Notes under the pieces: generated by a model
Database searches by the model: none
Told to the model about the DNA's origin: nothing
What the model saw: the letters and a program-made list of their open reading frames with translations, nothing else
Shown here: positions 1 to 12,727 of the stretch, piece by piece
Numbering within the stretch: position 1 is the first letter of the stretch
Layout of the letters: each line of letters opens with the position of its first letter
Source: Cepaea nemoralis
Lineage: Eukaryota > Mollusca > Gastropoda > Stylommatophora > Helicidae
Length of the DNA: 64,000 nucleotides
NCBI GenBank assembly: GCA_014155875.1
Contig: JACEFZ010028140.1
Coordinates: 205,886-269,885 of the forward strand
Reading direction: 5' to 3'
Position numbers and translations under genes: made by a program

Positions 1-502
1 TTCAGAAAGATGGGGATACCCAGATACTGACAAAAGAGGAGATGAAGTGGAGGACTGGGAAATAGACTCAAATCTCCATCTACTCAACAAAGCGGATGAC
101 ACACCGAGCTTCTACTCCAGAAGATGGATTACCACTTCTACTCCAGACTTAGCTTTCTGCACAGGAGACATCCTCCACAAAATCGATCGCCATGTGCTTG
201 ACCAATTAGCAGGTAGTGACCACAGACCAATCAAGCTTGTAATAAATATGGAGTATGTTCCACAGGAGCAAAAGCCCTTGCCCCGCTGGAATTACAAACG
301 AGCAGATTGGGACAGATTTGCCATACTAACAGACAAATATTGTGAAAACATAAATACACGATATGGCAACATGAAGCAAATGGTGGAAAGTCTAAACAGA
401 GCAATAATACAGGCGGCCACTGAGTCTATTCCAAGAGGAGCGAGGAAAAATTACAAACCATACTGGACTGAAGGAACTACAAATTTTGGAGGACAAAGTT
501 GA
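1..502 (+). pseudogene. LINE endonuclease (EEP) C-terminal part
   Basis: The frame open over about 47-502 encodes the last part of an exonuclease/endonuclease/phosphatase domain, the enzyme that nicks target DNA for target-primed reverse transcription. The key sign is the SDHRP motif (about residue 57 of the open frame), which holds the family's C-terminal catalytic Asp-His pair, preceded by a TPDLAF stretch usual for this position. The N-terminal catalytic half is outside the window. The frame then runs into a linker and ends at 502, while the RT frame starts at 486 in another phase, so the original single ORF2 is broken here. Confidence 0.8.
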
Positions 503-2147
503 AGATGCTAGGAAGACCGCAGAGAGAGAACAAACAACTGAAGCGAACATCTCTCTCAAAGCCATCTCAGCAAAATATAAAAGAACAGTAAATCAAACAA
601 CAAGAGATTGTTGGAGGAAAAAAACAGAAAACCTGAATTTTGACAGGGATGGAAACAAACTATGGAAACTAGTGAAAGCCATGAACAATGAAGGACCTAG
701 AAACAAACAAATAACAATTAAACAAGGAAATGCCTTGCTTACAGGAAAAAAGGCTGCAAATGCACTAATGGAACACTATGCCAGTGCAAACCACATTGAT
801 ATTACAGCCGAACAGAAGAAAGCAATCAAAGATAAACAGATACATCATAGATATACAGAGACAGCAGCAGAATATATGATGGCAAATCTAACAATGGAAG
901 AAATGGAACAGGCAATGAATACCCTAAAAAAGAAGAAATCACCAGGAAAGGATGGAATCACAAATGAAATGCTAATAGGACTAGGCACTAAGGCAAAAAA
1001 GAAACTACTAGCAGTCCTAAATTACAGCTGGAAGAGGGGAATAGTCCCACAGGCATGGAAGGAAGCTATACTAATACCAGTCCCAAAGAAAGGAAAAGAC
1101 CTGGAAGAACCAAATGGCTATCGACCTATCAGTCTTCTTAGCTGTGTAGGAAAATTAATGGAACGCATTATCAATGGCAGGCTAACATGGCATCTGGAAG
1201 AAAACCAACTCTTAACACCTCACCAAGCAGGATTCAGAAAGTACAGATCCACTGAAGATCAAATAACCTATATAGCTCAGGAAATAGAGGATGCCTTCCA
1301 AGAGAAAAAGCACACACTAGCGGTCTGGATAGATTTAGAAAAAGCATTTGATAAAGTATGGAAGGAAGGACTGAAAGTAAAACTGCAAAAAATGCATGTT
1401 TGTGGGAAAATGTACAAATGGATCAGCCACTACCTTGAGAACAGAACTGCCAGGACAAAAGTACAAGGACAAACCAGCAAAATGATGCTGTTGGAGCAAG
1501 GTGTCCCCCAAGGAGGAGTTCTTTCACCAACATTATTCCTAGCATATATAAACGACATCACGGAAAATTTTCCAGCCAGAGTACACACATCATCCTTTGC
1601 AGATGACCTAGCCATATGGACATCTGAAGAATATATTAGTACAGCTAACAGCAGAATACAGCAAGCCCTATTAGCGCTAGAGGACTGGTCAAAATCATGG
1701 CTAGTGAAGATAAGTGAGGAGAAAACAACATGCACAGTGTTCTCCCTCTCAACTAAAACTCAGCAACCTAAGCTGGTATTGAATGGAAAAATATTGCGCC
1801 ATGAAGAAAATCCAAACTATCTAGGAGTCACCTTTGATCGTCGCCTGACATGGAAGACACAGGTTGAGAAAAATCGAACAAGAGCAAGGCAAAGAATGGC
1901 AATCATGAAAAAGCTTGCTGGTACAACGTGGGGAGCAGATGAGAAAGTTCTCAAGAAGTTATATACTGGACGGGTGAGGCCAGTACTGGAATATGGCATT
2001 GCAGCTTGGGCAACAGCAGCTAAGTCAAACTTTAACAAAATAAGTAGAGTCCAAAATCAAGGAATGCGAATCATAACTGGAAGCCTGAAGACAACGCCTA
2101 TTAATGAACTTAGAAAAGATCACTTGTTTACAACCAATGCAGGATAG
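486..2147 (+). pseudogene. LINE reverse transcriptase, copy 1
   Basis: A 553-codon open stretch carrying the non-LTR RT domain. Visible motifs in order are YRPISLL (about residue 215), the LTPHQAGFR region, the IDLEKAFDKVW catalytic block (first Asp, about residue 283), GVPQGGVLSP, and the FADD catalytic box (about residue 372, nucleotides near 1,597). The thumb follows, with YLGVTFD and the LEYGIAAW element. The protein would copy LINE RNA at the nicked target. It ends by frameshift near 2,100-2,147, where the same polypeptide continues in another frame. The RT core itself looks uninterrupted, so this copy is fairly young. Confidence 0.88.
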
Positions 2148-2940
2148 AAGAGATAGCAGAGCCCAGCAACAAGCAGAAAAATTTAGAAGATTGACAGACC
2201 ACCCTATGTATAAAAGGTTTAGTGGTTTTGGAAAGGGAAGACTGAAGCGTAGCAACTTTGTAGAAACTGCAAAACGAAAGATTAGGGCAGATCCCATACT
2301 TAACATATCAACAGTCAAACCCATTTACAATGCAGACAAGTTCCCAGCTTGGAGACAGCAGCAACTGCCTGAGATGATAGAAAACATTCCTGGTATTGAG
2401 AAAAAGAACACTCAGCATGAAACCGAAAGAAGAGAAATAACCCTAAACTACATAAAAGAACATTACCCAAGCAGCAATTGGACCCATGCATATACAGATG
2501 GATCAGCCAAAAATTCAATAGAGAATGGAGGAGGAGGAATTCTCCTAAATTTAAAAAATGGAGTGAAAAAAACACATTCAGTGGCAACTGGAAAGTTTTC
2601 AAGTAACTTCAAAGCGGAGGTAGAGGCTCTGAAAACTGCAGCAGAAATGCTCTTGATGGAGGAAAATAAAGAGAAGCAAATAGCTATCTTCACAGATGCA
2701 AAGTCAGCTGTCTCAATACTGAAGAGCAATAACAGCACAGAAATAGCTGACCTAAGAGCAGCACTCCATGGTCTATGCCAGAAATCCAAAAAAGTTGTAA
2801 TACAGTGGATCCCATCACATTGCAGTATACCTGGAAATGAAGAGGCTGACAGACTGGCAAAAGAGGGCGGACGACTACCACAGCCTGACATAGACATAAC
2901 CTATAATGAGGCAAAGAGGTTGATAAAAAGCACCTTATAG
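2104..2940 (+). pseudogene. LINE RNase H domain, copy 1
   Basis: Continuation of the LINE ORF2 in a new frame. RNase H removes the RNA strand during second-strand synthesis. All four blocks can be seen: AYTDGSAKN (first Asp), a KAEVEALKTA helix (Glu), AIFTDAKSAV (Asp), and the WIPSHCSIPGNEEADRLA block (His and final Asp). It ends at a stop at 2,938-2,940 created by a frameshift: copy 2 reads on through the same place into the C-terminal region. The linker before RNase H is rich in charged residues. Confidence 0.88.
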
Positions 2941-3277
2941 AACCAAATGGGAATCAGAGCATCCAGGCCACCAGAAGGATGATGCATATTACAAACTCGA
3001 CCGAAGAGAACAAGTAGCAATCTTCAGACTCCGCACAGGACATAACAGGCTGAAATACCACTTGTTCAATAAACTAAAGATAGGAGATACCGATGAATGT
3101 AATTGTCGAACTGGAAAAATGACAGCAAAACATTTGCTTCAGGATTGCCCAATATATGCAGAACAGAGAAAGATAGTTTGGCCCACACCTGCTTCATTTG
3201 AGGACAAGCTCTATGGAGATATCAACAAGCTCAAGTTGACCGTAGCTTACTTTAACTACATACAGGTTGACATTTAA
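2941..3277 (+). pseudogene. LINE C-terminal zinc knuckle region, copy 1
   Basis: The end of ORF2 after the RNase H frameshift. The frame over about 3,062-3,277 holds CNCRTGKMTAKHLLQDCP, a Cys-x-Cys...His-x4-Cys knuckle usual at the C-terminus of I and Jockey type LINEs, then the closing segment ending in QVDI and a stop. Such knuckles are thought to bind nucleic acid. The same ending recurs in copy 2 at about 6,530-6,733 and, degenerate, near 11,900-12,090 and 12,560-12,727, so this is the authentic ORF2 end. Confidence 0.8.
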
Positions 3278-4080
3278 AGGTGTATGAAGAAGTATTCAGA
3301 CTGCCACACTTCATACCACAGGTATGTCGGTTACAAAGCCTCCCAGAGGCATGAAATGGAATATTGCTGGATAGGAGATCCATTACGTGGAAAGTCCGAA
3401 TCAAAAGCTCACTGTGTGGGCTTTCAAAAAAGGTGGAAAAAAGTGTCCTAGTGGCACGAAATGGAATATTGCTTGGATAGCAAATCCATTACGTGGAAAG
3501 TCCGAATCAAAAGCTCACTGTGTGGGCTTTCAAAAAAGGTGGAAAAAGTGTCCTAGTGGCACGAAATGGAATATTGCTCGGATAGCAAATCCATTATGCG
3601 GAAAGTCCGAATCGAAAGCTCACTGTGTGGATGTCATCTGCACACTGCATTCTTCTGGTTTCCGGAAGAACAGCCTATGGTGAACGGAAGGCCCAATATA
3701 CGGAAGTGAGGCTAAGCAGCCATGTGCAGGACGTGACGATTCCTTGGGTGAGCCCAGTACCAGAGCGCTGTGTGTTGGCTCTGCAAGTATGGAAGCCTCC
3801 TTGGATGGCGGGGAATGCCCATGGTCTGCCCCTGCCTTCCCTTGAGGGCTGACCAGGATGTCTTTGGCTGTTCTATATGGGCCAGCTAGGATGGGAGATA
3901 ACACCACAACAGTGAGAGTCAAACGTCCTAAGAAACCCCCGGGAAGGTTAACCCGGTCAACAAATGCCCGCAGAAGTCGGATGTGTCGGCCTAACGGCGC
4001 AAGAACGCAGCTCTGCTGTAAACAGGCACAACGCAATCACATCCGAAAAAAAAACTCCGGATGAACGAAGAAGAAGAAGA
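3278..4080 (+). repeat. LINE copy 1 3' UTR with 105-bp tandem units and GAA tail
   Basis: Noncoding 3' part. A unit beginning GAAATGGAATATTGC starts at 3,353, 3,458 and 3,563, a 105-bp period with three units, the last leading into the unique 3' UTR. Copy 2 has only one such unit (near 6,810). The conserved 3' end contains AAGTCGGATGTGTCGG and closes with GAACGAAGAAGAAG. Confidence 0.8.
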
Positions 4081-5221
4081 AGAAACAACAAGAGATTGTT
4101 GGAGGAAAAAAACAGAAAACCTGAATTTTGACAGGGATGGAAACAAACTATGGAAACTAGTGAAAGCCATGAACAATGAAGGACCTAGAAACAAACAAAT
4201 AACAATTACAGGAAAAAAGGCTGCAAATGCACTAATGGAACACTATGCCAGTGCAAACCACATTGACATTACAGCCGAACAGAAGAAAGCAATCAAAGAT
4301 AAACAGATACATCATAGATATACAGAGACAGCAGCAGAATATATGATGGCAAATCTAACAATGGAAGAAATGGAACAGGCAATGAATACCCTAAAAAAGA
4401 AGAAATCACCAGGAAAGGATGGAATCACAAATGAAATGCTAATAGGACTAGGCACTAAGGCAAAAAAGAAACTACTAGCAGTCCTAAATTACAGCTGGAA
4501 GAGGGGAATAGTCCCACAGGCATGGAAGGAAGCTATACTAATACCAGTCCCAAAGAAAGGAAAAGACCTGGAAGAACCAAATGGATATCGACCTATCAGT
4601 CTTCTTAGCTGTGTAGGAAAATTAATGGAACGCATTATCAATGGCAGGCTAACATGGCATCTGGAAGAAAACCAACTCTTAACACCTCACCAAGCAGGAT
4701 TCAGAAAGTACAGATCCACTGAAGATCAAATAACCTATATAGCTCAGGAAATAGAGGATGCCTTCCAAGAGAAAAAGCACACACTAGCGGTCTGGATAGA
4801 TTTAGAAAAAGCATTTGATAAAGTATGGAAGGAAGGACTGAAAGTAAAACTGCAAAAAATGCATGTTTGTGGGAAAATGTACAAATGGATCAGCCACTAC
4901 CTTGAGAACAGAACTGCCAGGACGAAAGTACAAGGACAAACCAGCAAAATGATGCTGTTGGAGCAAGGTGTCCCCCAAGGAGGAGTTCTTTCACCAACAT
5001 TATTCCTAGCATATATAAACGACATCACGGAAAATTTTCCAGCCAGAGTACACACATCATCCTTTGCAGATGACCTAGCCATATGGACATCTGAAGAATA
5101 TATTAGTACAGCTAACAGCAGAATACAGCAAGCCCTATTAGTGCTAGAGGACTGGTCAAAATCATGGCTAGTGAAAATAAGTGAGGAGAAAACAACATGC
5201 AGTGTTCTCCCTCTCAACTAA
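4061..5221 (+). pseudogene. LINE reverse transcriptase, copy 2
   Basis: An open stretch of 386 codons, the first few from the GAA tail of copy 1. It carries the same RT blocks as copy 1: YRPISLLSC, the IDLEKAFDKVW catalytic block, GVPQGGVLSP, and FADD near 5,065-5,080. It ends after ...TTCSVLPLN because two bases are missing relative to copy 1 near 5,200. The downstream part (thumb, YLGVTFD, LEYGIAAW) continues in another frame over 5,181-5,561. A fusion with no proper start and a frameshift: nonfunctional. Confidence 0.85.
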
Positions 5222-7318
5222 AACTCAGCAACCTAAGCTGGTATTGAATGGAAAAATATTGCGCCATGAAGAAAATCCAAACTATCTAGGAGTCACCTTT
5301 GATCGTCGCCTGACATGGAAGACACAGGTTGAGAAAAATCGAACAAGAGCAAGGCAAAGAATGGCAATCATGAAAAAGCTTGCTGGTACAACGTGGGGAG
5401 CAGATGAGAAAGTTCTCAAGAAGTTATATACTGGACGGGTGAGGCCAGTACTGGAATATGGCATTGCAGCTTGGGCAACAGCAGCTAAGTCAAACTTTAA
5501 AAAAATAAGTAGAGTCCAAAATCAAGGAATGCGAATCATAACTGGAGACAACGCCTATTAATGAATTAGAAAAGATCACTTGTTTACAACCAATGCAGGA
5601 TAGAAGAGATAGCAGAGCCCAGCAACAAGCTGAAAAATTTAGAAGATTGACAGACCACCCTATGTATAAAAGGTTTAGTGGTTTTAGAAAGGGAAGACTG
5701 AAGCGTAGCAACTTTGTAGAAACTGCAAAACGAAAGATTAGGGCAGATCCCATACTTAACATATCAACAGTCAAATCCATTTACAATACAGACAAGTTCC
5801 CAGCTTGGAGACAGCAGCAACTGCCTGAGATGATAGAAAACATTCCTGGTATTGAGAAAAAGAACACTCAGCATGAAACCGAAAGAAGAGAAATAACCCT
5901 AAACTACATAAAAGAACATTACCCAAGCAGCAATTGGACCCATGCATATACAGATGGATCAGCCAAAAATTCAGTAGAGAATGGAGGAGGAGGAATTCTC
6001 CTAAATTTAAAAAATGGAGTGAAAAAAACACATTCAGTGGCAACTGGAAAGTTTTCAAGTAACTTCAAAGCGGAGGTAGAGGCACTGAAAACTGCAGCAG
6101 AAATGCTCTTGATGGAGGAAAATAAAGAGACGCAAATAGCTATCTTTACAGATGCAAAGTCAGCTGTCTCAATACTGAAGAGCAATAACAGCACAGAAAT
6201 AGCTGACCTAAGAGCAGCACTCCATGGTCTATGCCAGAAATCCAAAAAAGTTGTAATACAGTGGATCCCATCACATTGCAGTATACCTGGAAATGAAGAG
6301 GCTGACAGACTGGCAAAAGAGGGCGGACGACTACCACAGCCTGACATAGACATAACCTATAATGAGGCAAAGAGGTTGATAAAAAGCACTTATAGAACCA
6401 AATGGGAATCAGAGCATCCAGGCCACCAGAAGGATGATGCATATTACAAACTCGACCGAAGAGAACAAGTAGCAAACTTCAGACTCCGCACAGGACACAA
6501 CAGGTTGAAATACCACTTGTTCAACTAAACTAAAGATAGGAGATACAGATGAATGTAATTGTGGAACTGGTAAAATGACAGCTAAACATTTGCTGCAAGA
6601 GTGCCCAATATATGCAGAACAGAGAAAGATATTTTGGCCCACACCTGCTTCATTCGAGGACAAGCTCTATGGAGATATCAACAAGCTCAAGTCGACTGCA
6701 GCTTACTTTAACTGTATTCAGGTTGACATTTAAATGTACATGAAGAAGTATTTAGACTGCCACACTTCATACCACAGGCATGTCGGTTACACAAGCCTCC
6801 CAGAGGCATGAAATGGAATATTGCTTGGATAGCAAATCCATTACGTGGAAAGTCCGAATCGAAAGCTCACTGTGTGGATGTCATCTGCAAACTGCATTCT
6901 TCTGGCTTCTGGAAGAACAGCCTATGGTGAACGGAAGGCCCAATATACGGAAGTGAGGCTAAGCAGCCATGTGCAGGACGTGACGATTCCTTGGGTGAGC
7001 CCAGTACCAGAGCGGTGTGTGATGGCTCTGCAATTATGGAAGCCTCCTTGGATGGCGGGGAATGCCCATGGTCTGCCCCTGCCTTCCCTTGAGGGCCGAC
7101 CAGGATGCCTTTGGCTGTTCTATATGGGCCAGCTGGGATTGGAGATAACACCACAACAGTGAGAGTCTAACGTCCTAAGAAACCCCCGGGAAGGTTAACC
7201 CGGTCAACAAATGCCCGCAGAAGTCGGATGTGTCGGCCTAACGGCGCAAGAACGCAGCTCTGCTGTAAACAGGCACAACGCAATCACGTCCGAAAAAAAA
7301 CTCTGGATGAACAAAGAA
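4081..7318 (+). mobile_element. I-like LINE copy 2, 5'-truncated, head-to-tail with copy 1
   Basis: Nearly identical to copy 1 from the position equivalent to about 598 onward, starting inside the GAA tail of copy 1. Differences seen: a 21-bp in-frame deletion near 4,208, a 2-bp deletion near 5,200 and an 8-bp deletion near 5,548 (both break the frame), and a premature stop near 6,528. Its 3' UTR ends in a short GAA tail at about 7,308-7,318. A tandem of a long and a truncated copy fits insertion of one LINE into the tail of another, or unequal exchange between copies. Confidence 0.82.
5593..6528 (+). pseudogene. LINE RNase H domain, copy 2
   Basis: Same product as 2,104-2,940 and longer, because the frameshift after RSRIKSTL in copy 1 is absent. 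It reads from the linker through AYTDGSAKN, KAEVEALKT, IFTDAKSAV and the WIPSHCSIPGNEEADRLA block into the region before the zinc knuckle, and stops at 6,526-6,528. The knuckle (Cys-Asn-Cys ... His ... Cys) lies just downstream in another frame at about 6,550-6,610. Confidence 0.87.
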
Positions 7319-7475
7319 GAAACATCCCGTGTGATGATGCTGAGGTAGCGGGTTCAACTCCTACACGGGTCAGTTTAATTAAAATGTTGACTTCTCGTCC
7401 TTGACTTGGGGACATCAATTACAAGTATCTCTGAAGTCGGAGTATGTTTGAGTTTAAAGCGAGCGAGCGACGAAA
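7319..7475 (+). mobile_element. tRNA-derived SINE family 1, partial copy
   Basis: Begins in the tRNA-like region with a box-B-like GGGTTCAACTCCTACAC, then the family body: TTGACTTGGGGACATCAATTAC, a GTATCTCTGAAGTCGGAGT block and the closing GAGTTTAAAGCGAGCGAGCG. The middle GGTTCGCCTGATGGCGAGG block is missing. It abuts the 3' tail of LINE copy 2. Confidence 0.65.
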
Positions 7476-8011
7476 TAAACATTAAGACAGCGTCTGCTGC
7501 TTCATACACACACAATGATTCAAATTGCAAGTACGGCATACAAATAAAAACAACTAATAATGAAGTAAGACATAAGCGTACTGCTATGCTATATTCACAA
7601 AACCTGACTGAATTATTAAATACGTGTCAGCCGAATCCACCGACAAATAATTCAGTCAAATATCCAATCAATAATCATTTTCACACAAGATTGTTTGCTT
7701 AACAAATTCAATGCCTAACAAAAGCTAGGCACGGACCAAACAAAAATGGATGGCGGAAAATGAGAAGAATACGTGTGTCACAGTTATGACCTAAAAGTTG
7801 TGAATATGGTAGCAGGCATGTGGTATTTTATATCAAATTAAAGGCTGTTGTTTAGGAAACACCACTGTATTGTTATTTTAATTGAGACATCATTTTGTAA
7901 TGACATTTCCGCGATATATAAGTCTATGGCAGATATGGGAAGTCGTTAAAGACGATAAATCACCCCATGACAATTAATCAGTTCATTCAACTCATATTTC
8001 GATAAGTAGGT
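7476..8011. other. unassigned AT-rich stretch
   Basis: AT-rich sequence with no protein family, tRNA or repeat that I can recognise. The longest open frames are short and have no motif. Confidence 0.5.
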
Positions 8012-8305
8012 CAAAATGGCCGAATAGATAAGAACGCGTGTTCTTAAATATCCGGTGTGCTGATGCCGAGGTAAGGGGTTCAACCCTTACACCAGACAGA
8101 CAGCTGGACTAAAATGTTGAACTATTGTCCTTGACTTAGGGACGTAAATTACAAGTATCTTTGAAGTCGGAGTGGGTTCGCCTGATGGCGAGGACCACTG
8201 TTAATAGGGAAAGCTAATCCACACGCAAAATTCAGTCCATCACTTCTAGAAGTAGTGTGTATGGACTACGCTTGAGTTCAAAGCGAGCGAGCGCAAAAAA
8301 GTATT
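8012..8305 (+). mobile_element. tRNA-derived SINE family 1, near full-length
   Basis: The tRNA head has a box-A-like ATGGCCGAATAGATAAGAA and a box-B-like GGGTTCAACCCTTACACC about 45 bases later, resembling a Leu or Ser tRNA. The body follows: CCTTGACTTAGGGACGTAAA, AAGTCGGAGTGGGTTCGCC, TGATGGCGAGG, AATAGGGAAAGCTAATC, GTATGGACTACGCTTGAGTT, ending in GCGAGCGAGCGC. About 290 bp. This is the best copy for defining the family in the window. Confidence 0.78.
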
Positions 8306-8577
8306 TCGGTAACATCCATAGACAATGATTGAGACAACACAAATCAGGCATTTGAGCAGACAACAATAAAAACTATTATTACCACTTCTCTTTATTTTTC
8401 TTCGTCTCTGTAGCTTTGGGTTAGTGAACGCAGTTCAAGAATTCTGAGATAATGGGTTCGAAGTCAGCCACAACCGATAAGGGAACAGATCGCTTTGCGT
8501 TGATTTTCACAATAGTATGAGCGTCTGCCGTTTATAAAACAATGGTAAACCACTGAACGAAAAATTGCTTAGGATGT
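8306..8577. other. unassigned spacer
   Basis: No recognisable gene. GGGTTCGAAGTC near 8,455 looks like an isolated box B, but no matching box A is convincing. Confidence 0.4.
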
Positions 8578-8690
8578 CATCATCATCATGTGTCATGCCG
8601 ATAAGCCTGGACAGTCATGATTCGCTGTCTAACAAGATCACCATTCTTAGATCATGTCTGTGTTATTGTTCCAATAGTTCAACGATGGTT
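8578..8690 (-). mobile_element. RTE-like LINE 3' end fragment
   Basis: Reverse-strand fragment starting from a CATCATCATCATG tail, then TGTCATGCCGATAAGC, the same 3' end seen reversed at 35,165 and, in variant form, at 37,650 and 46,020. It is only about 110 bp and abuts a different LINE fragment. Confidence 0.55.
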
Positions 8691-9573
8691 CAAAATCCCA
8701 GTCATTCACCATCAGCAGTGGAGTAAAGCAGGGCTGCGTGCTTGCTCCTACTCTTTTTGGTATCTTCTTAGCCGTTCTCTTAAGGCATTCATTTGGGACT
8801 GACATGGAAAACATATACCTCAATACACCATCTGATGGCAAACTTTTTAACCCATAAAGACTCAAGGAAATAACCAAAGTAAGATCAAATGCATAAAATA
8901 ATTACTTTTTGCAGGCGATGCAGCACTGACAACTCATGCAGCAGAAGATCTCCAATGGCTCATAGATCGTTTTGCAATCGCCTGCAAAGACTTTGAGCTC
9001 ACCATCAGCCTAAATAAAACCCAGGTGATGGAACAATATGCTGGTGCGCCTCCATCAATCAAAATTTCTAATTACGAACTAACTGAAGGTTGTCCACGAG
9101 TTTGCGTATTTGGGGTCGACAATATCTGATAATCTTTCATTAGAGACAGAAACCGACAGACGCATTGGAAAGGCAGCCACAACACCTTCCAGGCTAACTA
9201 AAAGATTAGAAATATAGCTACAGGAAAAAGGCCATCTGGAAGACCCCCAAATCAAATACAAGGATGTATGTAAACAAGATATGAAAACCCTTGGCATAGA
9301 TTCAAACACGTGGGAAAGAGTTGCAGTAGACAGATGTTCCTGGAGAAGAGGTGTACGAAATGGACTGGTGCTCTTTGAGCGAAATCTGATCCAACAAACT
9401 GAAGATAGGCGGCACAGGCTAAAAACGCAGTCACTTACTGCGGGACCTGCCTCATCTTACAGATGCGAAAACTGTGACAGAGATTGTCACTCTCGCACTG
9501 AACTATACAGTCACCAGCGGTGCTGATGGGTACCTCCCCAGCGGCACGACTCTATAGTCCTTCAGGACTTAAA
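8691..9573 (+). pseudogene. RTE-like LINE remnant (RT motif to C-terminal zinc motif)
   Basis: A decayed LINE in several frames. Near 8,717-8,780 one frame reads SGVKQGCVLAPTLFGIFL, the RT block before the catalytic loop. Near 9,090-9,150 another reads EFAYLGSTISDN. Over 9,281-9,526 an 81-codon stretch ends YRCENCDRDCHSRTELYSH, the Cys2His2-like C-terminus common in this LINE group. The 3' UTR then runs straight into the ACT array at 9,574. Multiple stops, so inactive. Confidence 0.75.
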
Positions 9574-10310
<737 letters not shown>

Positions 10311-10385
10311 TCCCGACCATGCCATATGATCAAGCCACCCAGGTATTGATCACGCTGCCTTCCACTTGCTTGAGTCTGTAATGTC
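10311..10385 (-). mobile_element. RTE-like LINE fragment, outer piece
   Basis: Reads CCCGACCATGCC...CACCCAGGTATTGATC, matching on the reverse strand the LINE segment at 46,410-46,450 (CTCGACCATGCCACAAGG, CATCCAGGTATTTGC). The match resumes at about 11,066 after an inserted CR1-like piece. Confidence 0.5.
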
Positions 10386-11065
<680 letters not shown>

Positions 11066-11605
11066 TTTTCCTTTCAAGTTTGCCAGTTGTTACCATGTTT
11101 TAGTTTTAGTGTATTTCTCCTCATAACATGCCCAAAATATCTAAACTGTCCACGTCTAATGTCTCTATTCTATTTACGGTTTCCATTTGTTTCTTGTAGG
11201 ACGTGCTCATTGATTTGTCTGCCTGTCCACAGCATCAGATGGTTTTTAGCTTGACTGCCCATTGTCCACGCTTCACATCCATACAAAAGTACAGGTTCCG
11301 TGTATCACCTCAACACTCTTTTTCTCGTTGCAATTGACATCTTTTTATTGGTCAGTATGTTTTCCATCTTGCAAAAGTCTACCTTTGCCATGGAGATTCT
11401 TGTTCTAATCTATTCAAGGCACCCCCGAGTAAATGTTATGGCTGTTCTAAGATGTTTGTGCGATTCACTTGTTTAAGAATATCAAAATTTATCTGTATAT
11501 CACATTGTGGTATTTCTTTTTTCTCATTAGAAACGATCACAATCTCTGTTTTCTTACAATGTAATTCTAACCTTAGCTGTTCACTGTGTACAATAAGCGA
11601 ATAAA
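11066..11605 (-). pseudogene. RTE-like LINE C-terminal region
   Basis: On the reverse strand this aligns with the better copy at 45,482-46,040. It contains the reverse complements of NILTNKKMSI, of the IEPVLLYGCEAWT element and of the GHVMR region, and CATAACATGCCCAAAATAT is shared with 46,520 and 35,370. Many indels and stops. The product would have been the end of an endonuclease-RT polyprotein. Confidence 0.7.
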
Positions 11606-11621
11606 TCACAAGCAGCCAATT

Positions 11622-12105
11622 CCTTCACATTGCAACATACCAGGGAATGAAGAAGCTGACAAATTAGCAAAGGAAGGTGGAAGACTACCCCAGCCTGATA
11701 CAGCCATAACCTATGATAAGGCCAAGTGATTTATAAGAAGCAGTTATAGAACGATGTGGAAATCAGAGCATCCAGGTCACCGATGATGCATATTACCAAC
11801 TCAACCGAAAATAACAAGTGACAATCTTCAGATTTCGCACAGGCCATAACAGACTGAACTATCACATGTTCAATAAACTAAAGATAGGAGATACTGTTGA
11901 ATGTAACTGTGAAACTGGTAAAATGACAACTAAACATTTGTTGCAGGAGTGACCAACATATGCAGAACAGAGATTATTATTATTTGTTTTTACTACACCT
12001 GCTCCATTTGTGGACAACTTGATAGAGGTGTCAACAAGCTTACGTTGACTTCAGCATTCTTTGCATTTATTCCTATCGACGTCTGAAGGTGAATGAAGAA
12101 GAAGT
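11622..12105 (+). pseudogene. I-like LINE RNase H/zinc-knuckle fragment
   Basis: Degenerate copy of the family at 1-7,318. It starts inside the RNase H block (frames give IPGNEEADKLAKEGGRLPQP), passes through a knuckle-like CNCETGKMTTKHLL near 11,900, where the following cysteine codon is preceded by a stop, and ends with DNLIEVSTSL-type remains near 12,080. 5'-truncated and older than the 1-7 kb copies. Confidence 0.75.
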
Positions 12106-12204
12106 ATGCTCCATCTTTTAATTCTAGGTCTACATTTCCATTCCACAGATCAGGATTGACTTTACCTCATAGAATAGGTATCAGATCTTTTATGGGAGGT
12201 GTCT

Positions 12205-12425
12205 TTGTTTGTTTGTTCGCACGCGTTGAACTCAAACGTAGTCCATACACGTGCTGTAACTTCTAGTGCATTGGACTTATGATTGCGTGTGAATCAGCTT
12301 TCCCTATTACCAGTGTCCCTCGCCATCAGGCGACCCCACTCAACTTCTGAGGTACTTGTCATTTACGTCCCAAAGTCTAGGACGAGAAGTCAACATTTCA
12401 GTCCAACTGTACATCATTAGACACC
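12205..12425 (-). mobile_element. tRNA-derived SINE family 1, reverse copy
   Basis: Reverse complement of the SINE body: GAACTCAAACGTAGTCCATACACG, CCCTATTACCAGTGTCCCTCGCCATCAGGCGA in shorter pieces, GTCTAGGACGAGAAGTCAAC. The tRNA head is mostly missing. Confidence 0.7.
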
Positions 12426-12559
12426 AAAGGTTCTTGTAAACATGACCAGCGCTGTGGTGAGATTAGCATCTGGTAACTTGTATGCCACCGCTACCTCTCA
12501 TCTCTAATTACAGACACACGCTAAATGAAATTGAAAGTCACTGAATTATAGCACAATAT

Positions 12560-12727
12560 TAGTTGCAGGAGAGTTCAAGATATGCAAATCAGTGACAACT
12601 AATCTGGCCTACACATGCTCCATATGAGGACAAACCAAACTCTGTGGAGATGTCAACAAGCTTAAGTCGACTGCTGCTTCTTTGGATGTATTCATGTTGA
12701 CATCTGAAGTTGATGAAGACAATTTCA
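12560..12727 (+). pseudogene. I-like LINE ORF2-end fragment
   Basis: Matches 3,140-3,275: TTGCAGGAG..., GGACAAACC, TCTGTGGAGATGTCAACAAG, then AGTCGACTGCTGCTTC and a GTTGACATCTGAAG ending. It lies downstream of the SINE and may be the displaced continuation of a LINE copy. Confidence 0.65.

Larger units (their letters stand above)
1..4080 (+). mobile_element. I-like LINE copy 1 (5' end outside window)
   Basis: Non-LTR retrotransposon reading in order: end of an apurinic-type endonuclease, reverse transcriptase, RNase H, C-terminal CxC...H...C knuckle, long 3' UTR, and a short GAA tail at about 4,067-4,082. RNase H downstream of RT points to the I group rather than RTE. The coding region shifts frame at least three times, so this copy is dead. 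A second copy begins directly in the GAA tail. The 5' part lies before the window. Confidence 0.85.
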
